Shown: positions 24,637-34,146, counted from the first letter of the stretch. The stretch: DNA of 40,566 nucleotides from Planctomycetia bacterium (GCA_005790565.1 SXUJ01000023.1:1-40566); one strand, 5' to 3'. The notes: generated from the sequence alone by a model not told the origin. Made by a program: numbers and translations.

Positions 24637-25563
24637 TCACGCAATTCGCGCGGCTGCGCGAAACGATGCATGGCGCTTTGCGATTGCATCCGGCGATGCC
24701 TCGCGTAAGCCTTCAAGGCTAAACCCACCGATCGTGAAACTGGCCATGACCGTTCCCCAGGTGAGCGCGTCCTGAAGCGTCTGAAACTCACTCGATCCGG
24801 TTCCAACGCCCATGCGCGCGAGGTGGCCCATCATGCCTCCTGCGAAACTATCGCCTGCACCCGTCGGATCGATGACCATCTCTTCTGTTGCCGGATAGGC
24901 AGGCACCGCCGCGACCCCATCTCGGTGGACAAGCACCGCACCATGCTCGCCCTTCTTGACGACGACGAACCTCGGTCCGTAGCCAAGGATCCGCTGTCCC
25001 GCCGTCACCGCGTTCCGAACGCCGGTCAGGAGTGACGCCTCGCTGTCATTGAGGACAATGCCGTCCACTTCGCACAGCAGCTTCATCAATTCGTCGTGCG
25101 CGATGTTGATCCAAAGATCCATCGTGTCAGCGATCGCAACTTTGCGCTTGGGAAGTTGCGTCAACAGACCGCGTTGCACGCTCGGGTGCGTGTTTCCAAG
25201 AAACACAAACTCACTGTCAGCGAACACGCCTGGCACTGTCGGTGCCGCTTCGCCAACCACTCCGAGGTCGGTGAACAGCGTCTCCCGCACATTCATGTTC
25301 TCGAGATATCTCCCGCCCCATGCAAAGGTCTTGCCCTGCGGGCGAGTTTCAAGACCGCGCAAATCTACACCGCGTAACCCTTCAAGCAGCGCCCGATGTT
25401 CGCTCGGCCAATCGCCGCCGACGACTCCAACCAATCGCACTGGGGTGAATGGGCAGGCCGCCGCGGCGAAGAACGCCGCGCTGCCGCCGAGCACGCGTTC
25501 TCTGCGCGCGCTGGGAGTTTCAACCGTGTCAATTCCGATAGTGCCTGTGACGATGAGCGACAT
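24637..25563 (-). CDS. PfkB-family sugar/nucleoside kinase
   Basis: This 308-residue ribokinase-fold kinase begins SLIVTGTIGIDTVETP, with the substrate-contact segment RERVLGGSAAFFAAAA (residues about 22-37, the 'GG' hinge). KTFAWGGRY and VLNDSEASLLTG follow, and the anion-hole/catalytic block is IDPTGAGDSFAGGMMG with base Asp238. Substrate cannot be fixed from sequence: relatives are called sugar kinase or adenosine kinase. A kinase acting just upstream of murQ in the same unit would fit sugar salvage, but MurNAc kinases are usually of the AnmK or AmgK families, so this is speculative. It lies 24 bases after the membrane-protein gene and 22 before the peptidase gene, with CAGGAAA as ribosome site. 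Confidence 0.87.
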   Translation of the reverse strand: MSLIVTGTIGIDTVETPSARRERVLGGSAAFFAAAACPFTPVRLVGVVGGDWPSEHRALLEGLRGVDLRGLETRPQGKTFAWGGRYLENMNVRETLFTDLGVVGEAAPTVPGVFADSEFVFLGNTHPSVQRGLLTQLPKRKVAIADTMDLWINIAHDELMKLLCEVDGIVLNDSEASLLTGVRNAVTAGQRILGYGPRFVVVKKGEHGAVLVHRDGVAAVPAYPATEEMVIDPTGAGDSFAGGMMGHLARMGVGTGSSEFQTLQDALTWGTVMASFTIGGFSLEGLREASPDAIAKRHASFRAAARIA

Positions 25564-25587
25564 AAGTTTCCTGAAAAGGCGCGGGGA

Positions 25588-26424
25588 CTAGTGCTCTTGT
25601 CGCACGAATGATCGCGCCCACGCAAATCCCATAGGAACTCCGACGAGCGAACCGACCGCCCAGTCGAGTGGCATCACAAAGAGCAGGCTCGGAAGTTTGT
25701 TCGACACGAAGAGATCAGCGGGAGCGTTGAGGCCATTGAAGACGAAGAAGGCTTGACCAACCGCCGCTGCCAACAATGGCGCAGCCACAAGCACGACGGG
25801 TTGGGTGTGCGGGGCGAGTACCCTCCCCACCACGCCCACGAGGAGGCTCGCCACGGCTGCCGCACCGATGGACTGACCCTTCATCGCACTCACCACGAGG
25901 AAGGACGCGAGAATCGGAGCGAGGATGCCCGCGAACCAACTCTTCCGCGCTGCTCTTCCAAATGTCGCATCGAGTTCCACTTCGTGCGTCACTGGGAAAT
26001 CAGGCAGCCTCCCAGAGAATCGAAAAATCAGGATCGATGCGAGTGCGAGTAAGAGCGCCCAGACTGCAGTCTCGAGTGGCATGAGACGCATCACGCTCGT
26101 GCCGAAAACGAGATCCTCCACGGTTCCCGTGCGCATGGAGAGAACACCAAGGCCGGCACCGACGACGAAGAGTCCGACGAGCGCGTTGACGAGTCGTCCA
26201 ACGACTGCGCCAATTGCGACCATCGCCGCGAAGCAAATCAGAAGCACCGTGATCGCAAGGAACGGGCGGAGGCTGTCACTCGCGAGCGGCCCTGGCACGC
26301 CGCGATCGCCGAGTAACGGAGTCACTGCAAGGATGCTGATGAGGCTCGCCACGGCGATACCGAAGACAAGCACCGCCACGCGGCGAGGTGCGGATTCTGT
26401 CTTGGGTTGTGCCGCTTGTTGCAT
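25588..26424 (-). CDS. Polytopic membrane protein of unknown function
   Basis: This 278-residue protein has about seven hydrophobic helices, a short basic/polar N-terminus (MQQAAQPKTESAPRR) and one larger cytoplasmic loop (RFSGRLPDFPVTHEVELDATFGRAARKSW, about 140-168). It has the small-residue-rich helix composition of a transporter-like or cell-division-type membrane protein, but I recognise no family. It is the first gene of a run that continues with the PfkB kinase, the secreted peptidase and MurQ. A TACACT box (26434-26439, minus) ends 9 bases before the ATG. It is divergent from hutH. Confidence 0.7.
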   Translation of the reverse strand: MQQAAQPKTESAPRRVAVLVFGIAVASLISILAVTPLLGDRGVPGPLASDSLRPFLAITVLLICFAAMVAIGAVVGRLVNALVGLFVVGAGLGVLSMRTGTVEDLVFGTSVMRLMPLETAVWALLLALASILIFRFSGRLPDFPVTHEVELDATFGRAARKSWFAGILAPILASFLVVSAMKGQSIGAAAVASLLVGVVGRVLAPHTQPVVLVAAPLLAAAVGQAFFVFNGLNAPADLFVSNKLPSLLFVMPLDWAVGSLVGVPMGFAWARSFVRQEH

Positions 26425-26433
26425 GAGTCGCGA

Positions 26434-26439
26434 AGTGTA
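26434..26439 (-). promoter_or_regulatory. TACACT -10 box at the head of the murQ operon
   Basis: On the minus strand TACACT ends 9 bases before the ATG at 26424, predicting a leader of about two bases for the four-gene unit. Confidence 0.4.
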
Positions 26440-26503
26440 GCAATCGCAAGCGCGCCGATGCGCGAACGGGACTCGCTCACAACGACTGCGCATGCGAATG
26501 TGT

Positions 26504-26509
26504 TAGGCT
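26504..26509 (+). promoter_or_regulatory. TAGGCT -10 box of the hut operon
   Basis: TAGGCT ends 6 bases before the ATG (26516) of a seven-codon mini-ORF that precedes hutH. The spacing is the same as at other predicted leaderless starts in this window. No -35 is obvious. Confidence 0.35.
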
Positions 26510-26515
26510 CCGCCC

Positions 26516-26539
26516 ATGAGCGGACGGATGCAACCATGA
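26516..26539 (+). CDS. Seven-codon leader mini-ORF coupled to hutH
   Basis: ATG AGC GGA CGG ATG CAA CCA TGA encodes MSGRMQP. The stop TGA (26537-26539) overlaps the hutH ATG (26536-26538) in the classic ATGA arrangement, and hutH itself has no good Shine-Dalgarno site. The mini-ORF would begin at the predicted transcript start, so ribosomes could load on the leaderless ATG, terminate and re-initiate at hutH. Whether it is translated is unknown. The geometry is seen directly; the mechanism is inferred. Confidence 0.35.
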   Translation: MSGRMQP

Positions 26540-28068
26540 TTGACGGGTCATCGAGAGCACTCCTGCTTGGAGGAGCCCCACTCACGATTGCGGAGGTCGT
26601 CGCCGTGGCGCGAACTGGCCGCGCTGTTGAACTCGGATCTCACGCGCGCGAAGCGGTCGCTCGGGCACGAGGCGTGATTGAGAGAAAGATCTCGACAGGC
26701 AGCGCGATCTACGGATTGAACACGGGGTTTGGCTCGCTGAGTCATGTCCGTATTGAGAAAGACCAGATCAAGGCTCTGCAATCGAACATCGTGCGCTCGC
26801 ACGCCGCTGGGGTTGGCGAACCGCTCCCGATCGAAACAGTGCGCGCGATGCTCTTATGCCTTGCGGCGAGTCTCGCGCGAGGCGCGTCGGGCGTGCGCGT
26901 CTGCGTCGTCGAACGACTCATCGCGATGCTCAACACTGGAATCGTTCCAGTCATTCCCAGTCGCGGGTCGGTGGGCGCATCGGGCGATCTCGCCCCGCTC
27001 GCGCATGCGGCGCTCACACTCTTTGCCGAAGGCGAAGTGTTCTTCAAGGGCACGCGCGTACCGACCACCGAGGCGTTCGCGGCGCTTGGACTCGCGCCGA
27101 TGGAGCTTGAGGAGAAAGAAGGACTCGCGCTGCTCAATGGGACGCATCTGATGGCGGGTATGGGCGCGCTCCTTGTGGCGGATGTTCGCCGTCTTTTCGA
27201 CGCTGCGGTCATCGCGGGCGCACTGGCGTTTGATGCCGCGAAAGCGAGCGATTCGTTCCTCCATCCTGCGCTCCATGCATTGCGCAAGCAACCTGGACAG
27301 ATCGCCGTTGCCGAAAAACTTCGCGCCCTGACGAAGGGAAGCGCGATTCTGCAGAGTCATCAGAACCCGGAAGATTTCCGAGTGCAGGACCCGTACTGCC
27401 TGCGTTGCATGCCGCAGGTGTTGGGCGCGGCGAAAGACGCGATTGACTACGCGTCGACGGCGATCGAACGAGAACTCGGCGCGGTGACGGACAATCCCCT
27501 CGTGGTCGGCGATGATCTAGTCTCGGGCGGAAACTTCCACGGAATGCCGTTGGCGATTCCGCTTGACCTCCTTGCGATCGCGATTGCGCACATCGCTGGG
27601 ATCAGCGAACGCCGCACCTATTGGGTGCTCTCAGCGCAGGATCGCTATGTCGCACATACGCCGTATCTCGCGCCCATGGCAGGATTGCACTCTGGACTCA
27701 TGATTGCGCAGTACACCGCGGCGGCCTGCGTGAATGAAATCGTGACGCTCTGTAATCCATCAAGTGTGGCCAATGTGGTGACAAGCGCGGGCATCGAGGA
27801 CTACAACAGTTTCGGGCCGGCGTCGGCATTCAAACTCAAGCAATGCATTGCTCGCGCAACAAGTGTGGTCGCCATTGAAGTGCTCACAATGTGCGAAGGC
27901 ATCGAGGCGCATCGACCACTGCGATCGTCGGCAGCGCTTGAATCCGTACACGCGAAAGTGCGCGCGGTCGTGCCACGACTGACAGAAGACCGCAGCCCCG
28001 CACCCGACATTGCAGCCATCGAAGCGATGATCGAACGCGGTGATTGCGCGGCAATCTCGCAGGACTGA
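26536..28068 (+). CDS. hutH: Histidine ammonia-lyase
   Basis: This 510-residue enzyme deaminates histidine to trans-urocanate, the first step of histidine degradation. The electrophilic MIO cofactor forms from Ala148-Ser149-Gly150 in [19 protein letters not shown]. Tyr59 in IYGLNTGFG is the expected catalytic base. [21 protein letters not shown] and [11 protein letters not shown] complete the active site. Length matches the family. The start ATG at 26536 overlaps the stop of an upstream mini-ORF. hutU follows 28 bases later with its own -10 box. hutI, hutG/hutF and a regulator are absent here. Confidence 0.96.
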   Translation: MIDGSSRALLLGGAPLTIAEVVAVARTGRAVELGSHAREAVARARGVIERKISTGSAIYGLNTGFGSLSHVRIEKDQIKALQSNIVRSHAAGVGEPLPIETVRAMLLCLAASLARGASGVRVCVVERLIAMLNTGIVPVIPSRGSVGASGDLAPLAHAALTLFAEGEVFFKGTRVPTTEAFAALGLAPMELEEKEGLALLNGTHLMAGMGALLVADVRRLFDAAVIAGALAFDAAKASDSFLHPALHALRKQPGQIAVAEKLRALTKGSAILQSHQNPEDFRVQDPYCLRCMPQVLGAAKDAIDYASTAIERELGAVTDNPLVVGDDLVSGGNFHGMPLAIPLDLLAIAIAHIAGISERRTYWVLSAQDRYVAHTPYLAPMAGLHSGLMIAQYTAAACVNEIVTLCNPSSVANVVTSAGIEDYNSFGPASAFKLKQCIARATSVVAIEVLTMCEGIEAHRPLRSSAALESVHAKVRAVVPRLTEDRSPAPDIAAIEAMIERGDCAAISQD

Positions 28069-28084
28069 ACACGATCCAAGCGTT

Positions 28085-28090
28085 TACAAT
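28085..28090 (+). promoter_or_regulatory. TACAAT -10 box before hutU
   Basis: TACAAT ends 6 bases before the hutU ATG at 28097, predicting an internal leaderless promoter. The GGAG at 28092-28095 is too close to the ATG to be a useful ribosome site. Confidence 0.5.
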
Positions 28091-28096
28091 CGGAGA

Positions 28097-29764
28097 ATGA
28101 CGACAGCCACTCCAACGGCACGCGAGATTCGCGCTCCTCGAGGTAATGACCGCGTGTGCTCTTCGTGGGCGGCCGAAGCGGCCATGCGCATGCTGATGAA
28201 CAACCTCGACGCGGAAGTCGCGGAGCGGCCAAACGACTTAGTCGTCTATGGAGGCCGTGGTCAGGCGGCGCGAAGTTGGGAAGCGTTCGATGCAATCGTG
28301 CAATCATTGCGCGGACTGAAACCCGACGAGACCCTACTTGTGCAGAGCGGAAAACCCGTTGGCATCGCGCGTACGACCACGGACTGTCCGCGCGCGCTGA
28401 TTGCGAATTCCAATCTCGTTCCATTTTGGGCGACGCAGAAGCACTTCGACGAGCTCGCCCTGAAGGGGCTCATCATGTTCGGTCAAATGACTGCGGGAAG
28501 CTGGATCTACATCGGCACGCAAGGCATCGTGCAAGGGACATACGAAACCTATGCCGAATGCGCCCGGCAACACTTCGACGGCTCCCTCGCGGGCACACTC
28601 AATGTGACGGGTGGCTGTGGAGGCATGGGCGGCGCCCAGCCACTCGCAATCACCATGAATCAAGGCGTTTGCCTCATCGCCGATGTCGCACGCGAGCGAC
28701 TCGAAAAGCGCGTCCACGATCGATACCTTGACGAGGTCGTCTTCGATCTCGATGGCGCGATTGATCGCGCGCTGGAGTTGAAAGCGAAACGACAGAGTGT
28801 GTCGGTCGGCTGGCTCGGAAACGTGATCGATCTCCTGCGAAGGCTCACGGAACGCGGCGTTACGCCGGACACGCTGACCGATCAAACGAGTGCACATGAT
28901 CCATTGCACGGTTACTACCCACAAGCGATGACGCGCGAGGCAGCGGACGCATTGCGGGCGAGTGACCCTACGGAGTACACCGCGCGCTCGATGCAATCGA
29001 TGGCCGAGCATGTGCGACTCATGGTCGCACTCATGCGCAAAGGCGCGAAGACTTTCGATTACGGCAACAACATTCGCCAGCGCGCCTTCGACGCGGGCTA
29101 CGCCGAGGCGTTCGAGTTTCCTGGATTCGTGCCTGCCTACATTCGCCCGCAGTTCTGCGTTGGCCGGGGCCCATTTCGCTGGGTCGCGCTCAGCGGCGAT
29201 GCACAAGACATCAAGACGACCGACGATGCGCTACTTCAGCTCTTTCCAGAGAACAAGTCGCTGCACCAGTGGATCACGATGGCGCAGGAACGCATTGCCT
29301 TCCAAGGACTGCCCGCACGCATCTGTTGGCTCGGATATGGCGAGAGGCACAAGGCAGGACTCCTCTTCAATGAACTCGTACGCACCAAGAAGGTGAAGGC
29401 GCCCATCGTGATCGGACGCGATCACTTGGATTGCGGCTCCGTCGCCAGTCCCAATCGCGAAACGGAAGGCATGCGCGACGGAAGCGATGCCATCAGCGAT
29501 TGGGCGATTCTCAACTTCGCACTTGCGACCGCATCGGGCGCAAGTTGGACGAGCTTTCATCACGGCGGTGGCGTCGGGATCGGATACTCGCAGCATGCTG
29601 GGCAAGTGATCGTCGCCGATGGGACGGACGAAGCGGCAAAGAGACTTGAGCGCGTGCTGACCAATGATCCGCTGATGGGCGTCCTACGCCATACCGATGC
29701 GGGGTATGACCTCGCGCGCGCGTGCGCGAAGAAGCACGGCATCACGATCCCCTGCTCTGCGTAA
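28097..29764 (+). CDS. hutU: Urocanate hydratase
   Basis: This 555-residue urocanase uses a tightly bound NAD+ as electrophile to hydrate urocanate to 4-imidazolone-5-propionate. It shows [11 protein letters not shown] (residues 51-61, active-site Tyr), the Gly-rich NAD site [13 protein letters not shown] (172-184), and Cys410 in [13 protein letters not shown], at the same position as the essential Cys410 of the Pseudomonas putida enzyme. [19 protein letters not shown] and [16 protein letters not shown] follow. Length is standard. It is co-directional with hutH, and the rest of the pathway lies elsewhere. Confidence 0.97.
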   Translation: MTTATPTAREIRAPRGNDRVCSSWAAEAAMRMLMNNLDAEVAERPNDLVVYGGRGQAARSWEAFDAIVQSLRGLKPDETLLVQSGKPVGIARTTTDCPRALIANSNLVPFWATQKHFDELALKGLIMFGQMTAGSWIYIGTQGIVQGTYETYAECARQHFDGSLAGTLNVTGGCGGMGGAQPLAITMNQGVCLIADVARERLEKRVHDRYLDEVVFDLDGAIDRALELKAKRQSVSVGWLGNVIDLLRRLTERGVTPDTLTDQTSAHDPLHGYYPQAMTREAADALRASDPTEYTARSMQSMAEHVRLMVALMRKGAKTFDYGNNIRQRAFDAGYAEAFEFPGFVPAYIRPQFCVGRGPFRWVALSGDAQDIKTTDDALLQLFPENKSLHQWITMAQERIAFQGLPARICWLGYGERHKAGLLFNELVRTKKVKAPIVIGRDHLDCGSVASPNRETEGMRDGSDAISDWAILNFALATASGASWTSFHHGGGVGIGYSQHAGQVIVADGTDEAAKRLERVLTNDPLMGVLRHTDAGYDLARACAKKHGITIPCSA

Positions 29765-29774
29765 GATTCGCTGT

Positions 29775-30740
29775 TCACGCACCCGCGCGACGAATACGAT
29801 CGTGTAGCGCGACCCAAAGTCCGTCGCGCTCTTCCGGCGCAACGATAAAGACGGCACTCGCGCCTGATTGCTCCGCCTCGCGCAGTGCTGCGTAGAACCT
29901 CTGCGCATAGGCGTGTGCATCGCGAGGCATTTCCATCTTGATGTGTGGCGCGGGAACCTCATCGCTCGAAAACGCGAGGACCGCCGTTCGCACCGTCTGG
30001 TTGAAGAGCCGCTGCACGAGCGCGTTGGGCTTCACGCTTTCGCAGGGAACGCTCGGGGCGTAATGCTTCGCCATCGTTCCGGGACTCGCGTCTTGCTTGG
30101 TGAGGTGCGGCATGCTCACCGCGCCGATGATCGGCGTGAGATCGCTTTCGCCGATTGCCCCGGGGCGGAGCACCATCGGGCGCGCTCGACTCAAGTCAAG
30201 CACCGTCGACTCAATCCCAAAGTTGCAAGCACCACCATCGAGGATGAGGAGGTCTTCGATGTTTCGGAACTCGTCCGCAACATGCTGTGGAGTGGTGGGA
30301 GATATGTGACCAGAGCGATTGGCGCTGGGCGCACTCAATGCCGAGCCGACCCTTTCAAGCACCGCGAGGGCGACAGGGTGCGCAGGAGCGCGAACCGCGA
30401 CCGTCCCCCGTCCACCGACGCCCACCGCCGCAATCTCCGGCCGCCGAGGCAACACGATCGCGAGCGGTCCTGGCCAATACTTCGCGGCAAGCTTTTCCGC
30501 CCGCGCGTCGAAGCCAAATGTCGTCCGCTTCGCCATCGCGATATCAAGCACATGCGCGATGAGTGGATTCGAAGGTGGCCTCCCCTTCAGCGCGTACACG
30601 GCGGCGAGTGCGCTTTCGTTGGAAGAATCGCAGAAGAGTCCGTACACCGTTTCGGTCGGCATGGCCACACAGAGCCCCGACTTCAATCGGCGCGCGGCTT
30701 CCGCGATCACGGCAGGTGTTGGCGACTCAATTCGTGGCAA
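29775..30740 (-). CDS. Threonylcarbamoyl-AMP synthase, two-domain Sua5 type
   Basis: This 321-residue enzyme makes threonylcarbamoyl-AMP for the t6A37 modification of ANN-decoding tRNAs. The YrdC domain (residues about 8-205) has the PTETVYGL substrate loop, KGRPPSNPLIAH, WPGPLAIVL and SAPSANRSG. The linker ASPGTMAKHYAP caps the active site, and the C-terminal Sua5 domain (about 235-321) completes the long form. The start is an unusual TTG at 30738-30740, directly abutting the TolC-like gene's TAA with no gap; the next Met lies inside the catalytic motif, so TTG is the only sensible start. It converges on hutU with ten bases between stops. Confidence 0.92.
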   Translation of the reverse strand: MPRIESPTPAVIAEAARRLKSGLCVAMPTETVYGLFCDSSNESALAAVYALKGRPPSNPLIAHVLDIAMAKRTTFGFDARAEKLAAKYWPGPLAIVLPRRPEIAAVGVGGRGTVAVRAPAHPVALAVLERVGSALSAPSANRSGHISPTTPQHVADEFRNIEDLLILDGGACNFGIESTVLDLSRARPMVLRPGAIGESDLTPIIGAVSMPHLTKQDASPGTMAKHYAPSVPCESVKPNALVQRLFNQTVRTAVLAFSSDEVPAPHIKMEMPRDAHAYAQRFYAALREAEQSGASAVFIVAPEERDGLWVALHDRIRRAGA

Positions 30741-32609
30741 TTATGGATTGCTCGATTGCAAGGTTGAAGCGGCGGTATGCGCGAAGCTTGACGAGGTTCG
30801 CGTTGCATGCTCGGGCAATTCCACGACTTCGATGCGATGCATCTCAAGTCCATCCCCCATCGCCTCGTGAAGCCGCGCCACCGCGATCTGATATGCCGCA
30901 AGCGCGCCGACGAAAACATTCTGACTCTGCGCCAACGCGTTCTGCGTTTGAAACTTCAACTGCAAGAACTCCGGTGTCAGCGCGGCAAGCGTGCTTTCAT
31001 CAACGAGCAGCGCGCGCAAGTTCTCTGCTTGCGCAAGCCGCGTTTGGCGATTCTGTTCCACCAGTTGTCGGTAACTCACGCAGTCAATGAGTGCGTTCCG
31101 CACCGCAAGCGCTGCATTCTGCACAGCAGTGCGATACTGAATGACGGCTTGCGATCGTTGCAATCGAGCCTGCCGATACGCGCTGTCGGCGGCGCGATTT
31201 CCGATCGCTTGGCTGAACTGCAGTCCTGCCGCGTAGTCGACAAAGTCGCCACCTGCAACCTGATTGGCCGAGCTTCCAAACCCTCCCGCGAGGCCAAACC
31301 ACTGCACCTGCGTGGCGAGATTGAGCTGCGGCAATCGACCGTTGTCCGTCACATCGACATTGACCGAGGCAGTGTCGACGCCAATCAAGGCCGACTCGAT
31401 CGACGGGGAATACTCCATCGCGGTCGTAATCGAAGCATGCAAATCTGCTTGAAACGGAGTCGCGAGTGGAAAGTCACTGGGCACGATCAGGACATCGCCG
31501 CCGACCGGAAGTTCGGGCGAGTGCATGAGCGCCTTGAGCGTGTTGGACGCGATCTGCACCGCACGCTTCGCATCGAGCACCGCGGCCTTGCGTTGCTCCA
31601 CCGTCGCAACCGCGTTCGCGTACTCTGAAAGAGTCGCGTCGAACGCACGACGCTTGGCGAGGACTTCGCGAACTTCCGTGCCCACTTCGACGAGCCATTG
31701 CGCGGTGACCAACTGGTTCCGTGCTTGAACGAGCGCCCAGTAGGTACTCTCGGTTTCGAATGCGACTTTGAGCAGCGACGCCCGCAGTCCTTGGTAGGCC
31801 GCGCGATCCTGATTCTTCGCCACATGGACCTGCGCGAGATTGACTTCACTTCCAAATCCTCGCAACAGCGGTTGCGTGAAACCCAGCGAGAGCGCCGACT
31901 GGTATGCAGGGTCGGGGGTGTAGTACTCCGTGTCGAGATTATCAACGAAGTTCTCTGAAGCGCCGACGGAGAAGGTGCCGCCACCCTCAAGTTGCCTCTG
32001 GAGGTTGGTCGAGAGCTGCCAAACATTCTGATTCGTCACCGACGGCAGCACCGTCCCTGACAGGCCCGGAAAAATGATCCCGACGGAAGGCTGTTCGACC
32101 CGCTGATACCCCGTCGCAGCGCCGAGCACCCAGTCGAATGCCGCCTCCGCCTGCACGATCTGCGCATCCGTGACGGACTTTTGGAGCTGCGCGTTCTGCA
32201 CCGAGAGATTGAAGGCCACCGCGGTCTGAATCGCCTCGGCAAGGGAGAGCATGACCTGCCGGCCTGCATCCGCAGGGAGTCCATGCAGCGGAATCGCGGC
32301 GTCGAGGCTCGGGCCGATCTCGCGCATCTTTGGACCGATGGCATCAAGCTCGGCTCGCCGGGATGCAAGCATCGACTCGACCTCCCCTTCCGCCCCCACG
32401 ACGGCCGGTGCCGGCCCAAGCGGAATCAACGCCAACTGCGCGTCGGCGGAGCGATGGATGGCGAGTTTTAGCTGCTCGGTCGCAAGGTCAGGATCGTCCC
32501 CGTCGAGCGGGGATTGGCACGCCACGAGGAAGGTGCCCGCGAGGATCGCAGCGACAGCCCAGCGAAGGGGGGCATGGCTGAAACGAGGGACTTCGGAGGA
32601 AGGTTGCAT
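30741..32609 (-). CDS. TolC-like outer-membrane efflux lipoprotein
   Basis: This 622-residue protein of the outer membrane efflux (OEP) family forms the exit duct of tripartite pumps or type I secretion. The N-terminal signal ends in the lipobox LVAC (Cys about residue 31). A roughly 90-residue extra segment follows before the first coiled-coil OEP repeat (LSLAEAIQTAVAFNLSVQNAQLQKSVTDAQIVQAEAAFDWVLG). The second repeat starts near residue 350 with the usual helices and the SLGFTQPLLRGFGSEVNLAQV segment. It is longer than typical TolC (450-500 residues). No inner-membrane pump or fusion protein is encoded beside it; the FtsX/MacB permease is 25 kb away. Sua5 follows with zero spacing, so they share a transcript. 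Confidence 0.88.
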   Translation of the reverse strand: MQPSSEVPRFSHAPLRWAVAAILAGTFLVACQSPLDGDDPDLATEQLKLAIHRSADAQLALIPLGPAPAVVGAEGEVESMLASRRAELDAIGPKMREIGPSLDAAIPLHGLPADAGRQVMLSLAEAIQTAVAFNLSVQNAQLQKSVTDAQIVQAEAAFDWVLGAATGYQRVEQPSVGIIFPGLSGTVLPSVTNQNVWQLSTNLQRQLEGGGTFSVGASENFVDNLDTEYYTPDPAYQSALSLGFTQPLLRGFGSEVNLAQVHVAKNQDRAAYQGLRASLLKVAFETESTYWALVQARNQLVTAQWLVEVGTEVREVLAKRRAFDATLSEYANAVATVEQRKAAVLDAKRAVQIASNTLKALMHSPELPVGGDVLIVPSDFPLATPFQADLHASITTAMEYSPSIESALIGVDTASVNVDVTDNGRLPQLNLATQVQWFGLAGGFGSSANQVAGGDFVDYAAGLQFSQAIGNRAADSAYRQARLQRSQAVIQYRTAVQNAALAVRNALIDCVSYRQLVEQNRQTRLAQAENLRALLVDESTLAALTPEFLQLKFQTQNALAQSQNVFVGALAAYQIAVARLHEAMGDGLEMHRIEVVELPEHATRTSSSFAHTAASTLQSSNP

Positions 32610-32693
32610 GAGGAGGAAGTCCGGACGATATCACCTTGGAAGTTGGAACGACTCGCGCTCCAATTCTGCCTTCCGCCGGGATCAAGCCGCGAC

Positions 32694-32699
32694 TACACT
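32694..32699 (+). promoter_or_regulatory. TACACT -10 box, leaderless start predicted
   Basis: TACACT ends 7 bases before the ATG at 32707 of the SH3-domain protein gene. Confidence 0.45.
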
Positions 32700-32706
32700 G
32701 CAGCCT

Positions 32707-34146
32707 ATGAAGATCAGGACGATCCTCTCGGCAATTCTTGCGCTGTCAAGCGCTTCGCCTTTGTTCGTCGTCTGCACGGATGCACACGCACTCCCGCAGT
32801 CTCCGAGCGCAACAACCACCAAGGCGCCCTACACCGCCATCGTGACGCAGAGCGACACACTCGTGCGTTCCGGTCCGAGCGTCGAGAGCGCGTATCCATT
32901 TGGAAAGCTTCCTCAAGGATCGGTGGTCTATGTGAGCGAAGAGAGCCTCGGATGGGCGCGCGTTGCACTCACTGGAGAAACCTTCGTTGGCTGGTTTGGC
33001 TATGTGCCCGCCTCGGCAGCAGCAGTCGCCAACGACGATGGGTCCATGCTCTCGATCACGGGTCGCAGCGAACTGCGCGCGCCCAATTTTGAAGCCAATG
33101 GTGATCCGGAGAAGAGTTTCAAAATGATCGCTCCGCTTGCAGATGGCGACGTGCTTGAGATTCTCGAAGTCGTCAAGGGTGAGCGCGGCAACTTCTACGC
33201 AGTGAAACTTCCAACGAAGGCAACCGGCTGGATCAACGCGAGCGCGCTTCGCCCCGCGACGGCCGCCGAAGGCGCGGCAGCCACTCCGGTCGCTCCATCG
33301 CCACGACCTATTCCAACTCCACCCGCATCCGTGCCGGATGCAACGACTCCGGCCATTACGGATGAGAGCGGGCCTCGACCCATTGATGCCCCATCGACGA
33401 CCGTCGTGCCGCAACCTGTGCAGAGCATCACCCTCACGCCGGATTCGAACCCAGCCGACGCGGCACCGCCCACCGCGCCCGCGATGAATGCAACGAGCGC
33501 GCGCAATCGCGCGGCAGCGAAAGCACGCGCCGCAACCTACGAGGATCTCGAAAAACTCTGGGGCAATTTGCGAAAGGCCCCTGTCGAAACCGCGGAACTC
33601 ACGCAGTTGCGCGATCGTTACCTAGCGTTCGCTGAAGATGCTGCAACGACTCCGATTCGTGCAAATCTCGCGCAAACTCGCGCCGCGCAGATCGCATTGC
33701 GCATGGAGGTGCAGGATTCCATTCTCGATCTTGCGAAACTGAAGGCAAAGTCCAATGCGAGCGTCGACGGCATCGCGAATCTGGAGCTTGCGCTCCTCAA
33801 TCGCAAGGGATACGACGCTGTCGGTCGCCTGAACGCGTCGATGGTGTATGACGGCGAACGCCTCCCATTGCTCTATCGATTGATGGACAACAGCACGGGG
33901 CAAACGATTGCCTACATCGTTCCCGCGCCGACATTTGACCTCTCTTCGATGCTCGGTTTGCTCGTCGGAATCAAGGGGCCTATCGACTACGATGGCTCGC
34001 TTCGCCTCAACACGCTCTCGCCGAGCGCGATTGACGTCCTTGCGAGCACCCAAACGCCACCCCAGACGACCAGCACGCCATCGACTCCTGCTGTGACCAC
34101 AGCGGACGAATCTTCGACGGCGACCGACGCAGATGAGAGCAAGTAA
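32707..34146 (+). CDS. Exported double SH3-domain protein
   Basis: This 479-residue protein has a signal peptide (residues 1-28). Two bacterial SH3-like domains follow: residues about 44-104 (TLVRSGPSVESAYPFGKLPQGS...GWFGYVPA) and 115-183 (ELRAPNFEANG...GWINASAL). A roughly 75-residue Pro/Ala/Thr-rich linker (184-260), helices at about 268-345, and a C-terminal beta-rich domain (about 385-447, LLVGIKGPIDYDGSLRLNTLSPSAIDVL) come next, ending in a Thr/Ser/Asp-rich tail. SH3b domains often bind peptidoglycan, so a cell-envelope role is likely, but no hydrolase motif is present. The start follows a -10 box by 7 bases. It is divergent from the TolC-like lipoprotein. Confidence 0.8.
   Translation: MKIRTILSAILALSSASPLFVVCTDAHALPQSPSATTTKAPYTAIVTQSDTLVRSGPSVESAYPFGKLPQGSVVYVSEESLGWARVALTGETFVGWFGYVPASAAAVANDDGSMLSITGRSELRAPNFEANGDPEKSFKMIAPLADGDVLEILEVVKGERGNFYAVKLPTKATGWINASALRPATAAEGAAATPVAPSPRPIPTPPASVPDATTPAITDESGPRPIDAPSTTVVPQPVQSITLTPDSNPADAAPPTAPAMNATSARNRAAAKARAATYEDLEKLWGNLRKAPVETAELTQLRDRYLAFAEDAATTPIRANLAQTRAAQIALRMEVQDSILDLAKLKAKSNASVDGIANLELALLNRKGYDAVGRLNASMVYDGERLPLLYRLMDNSTGQTIAYIVPAPTFDLSSMLGLLVGIKGPIDYDGSLRLNTLSPSAIDVLASTQTPPQTTSTPSTPAVTTADESSTATDADESK

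Noticed and set aside
24637-25563. PfkB kinase as a MurNAc kinase
   Set aside because: MurNAc kinases known to me are AnmK, AmgK or MurK families. The operon link alone does not establish the substrate.
26407-26535. N-terminal extension of HutH to an earlier in-frame start
   Set aside because: It overlaps the divergent membrane-protein start, lacks homology-like sequence, and MIDGSS at 26536 fits the family start and the ATGA overlap.
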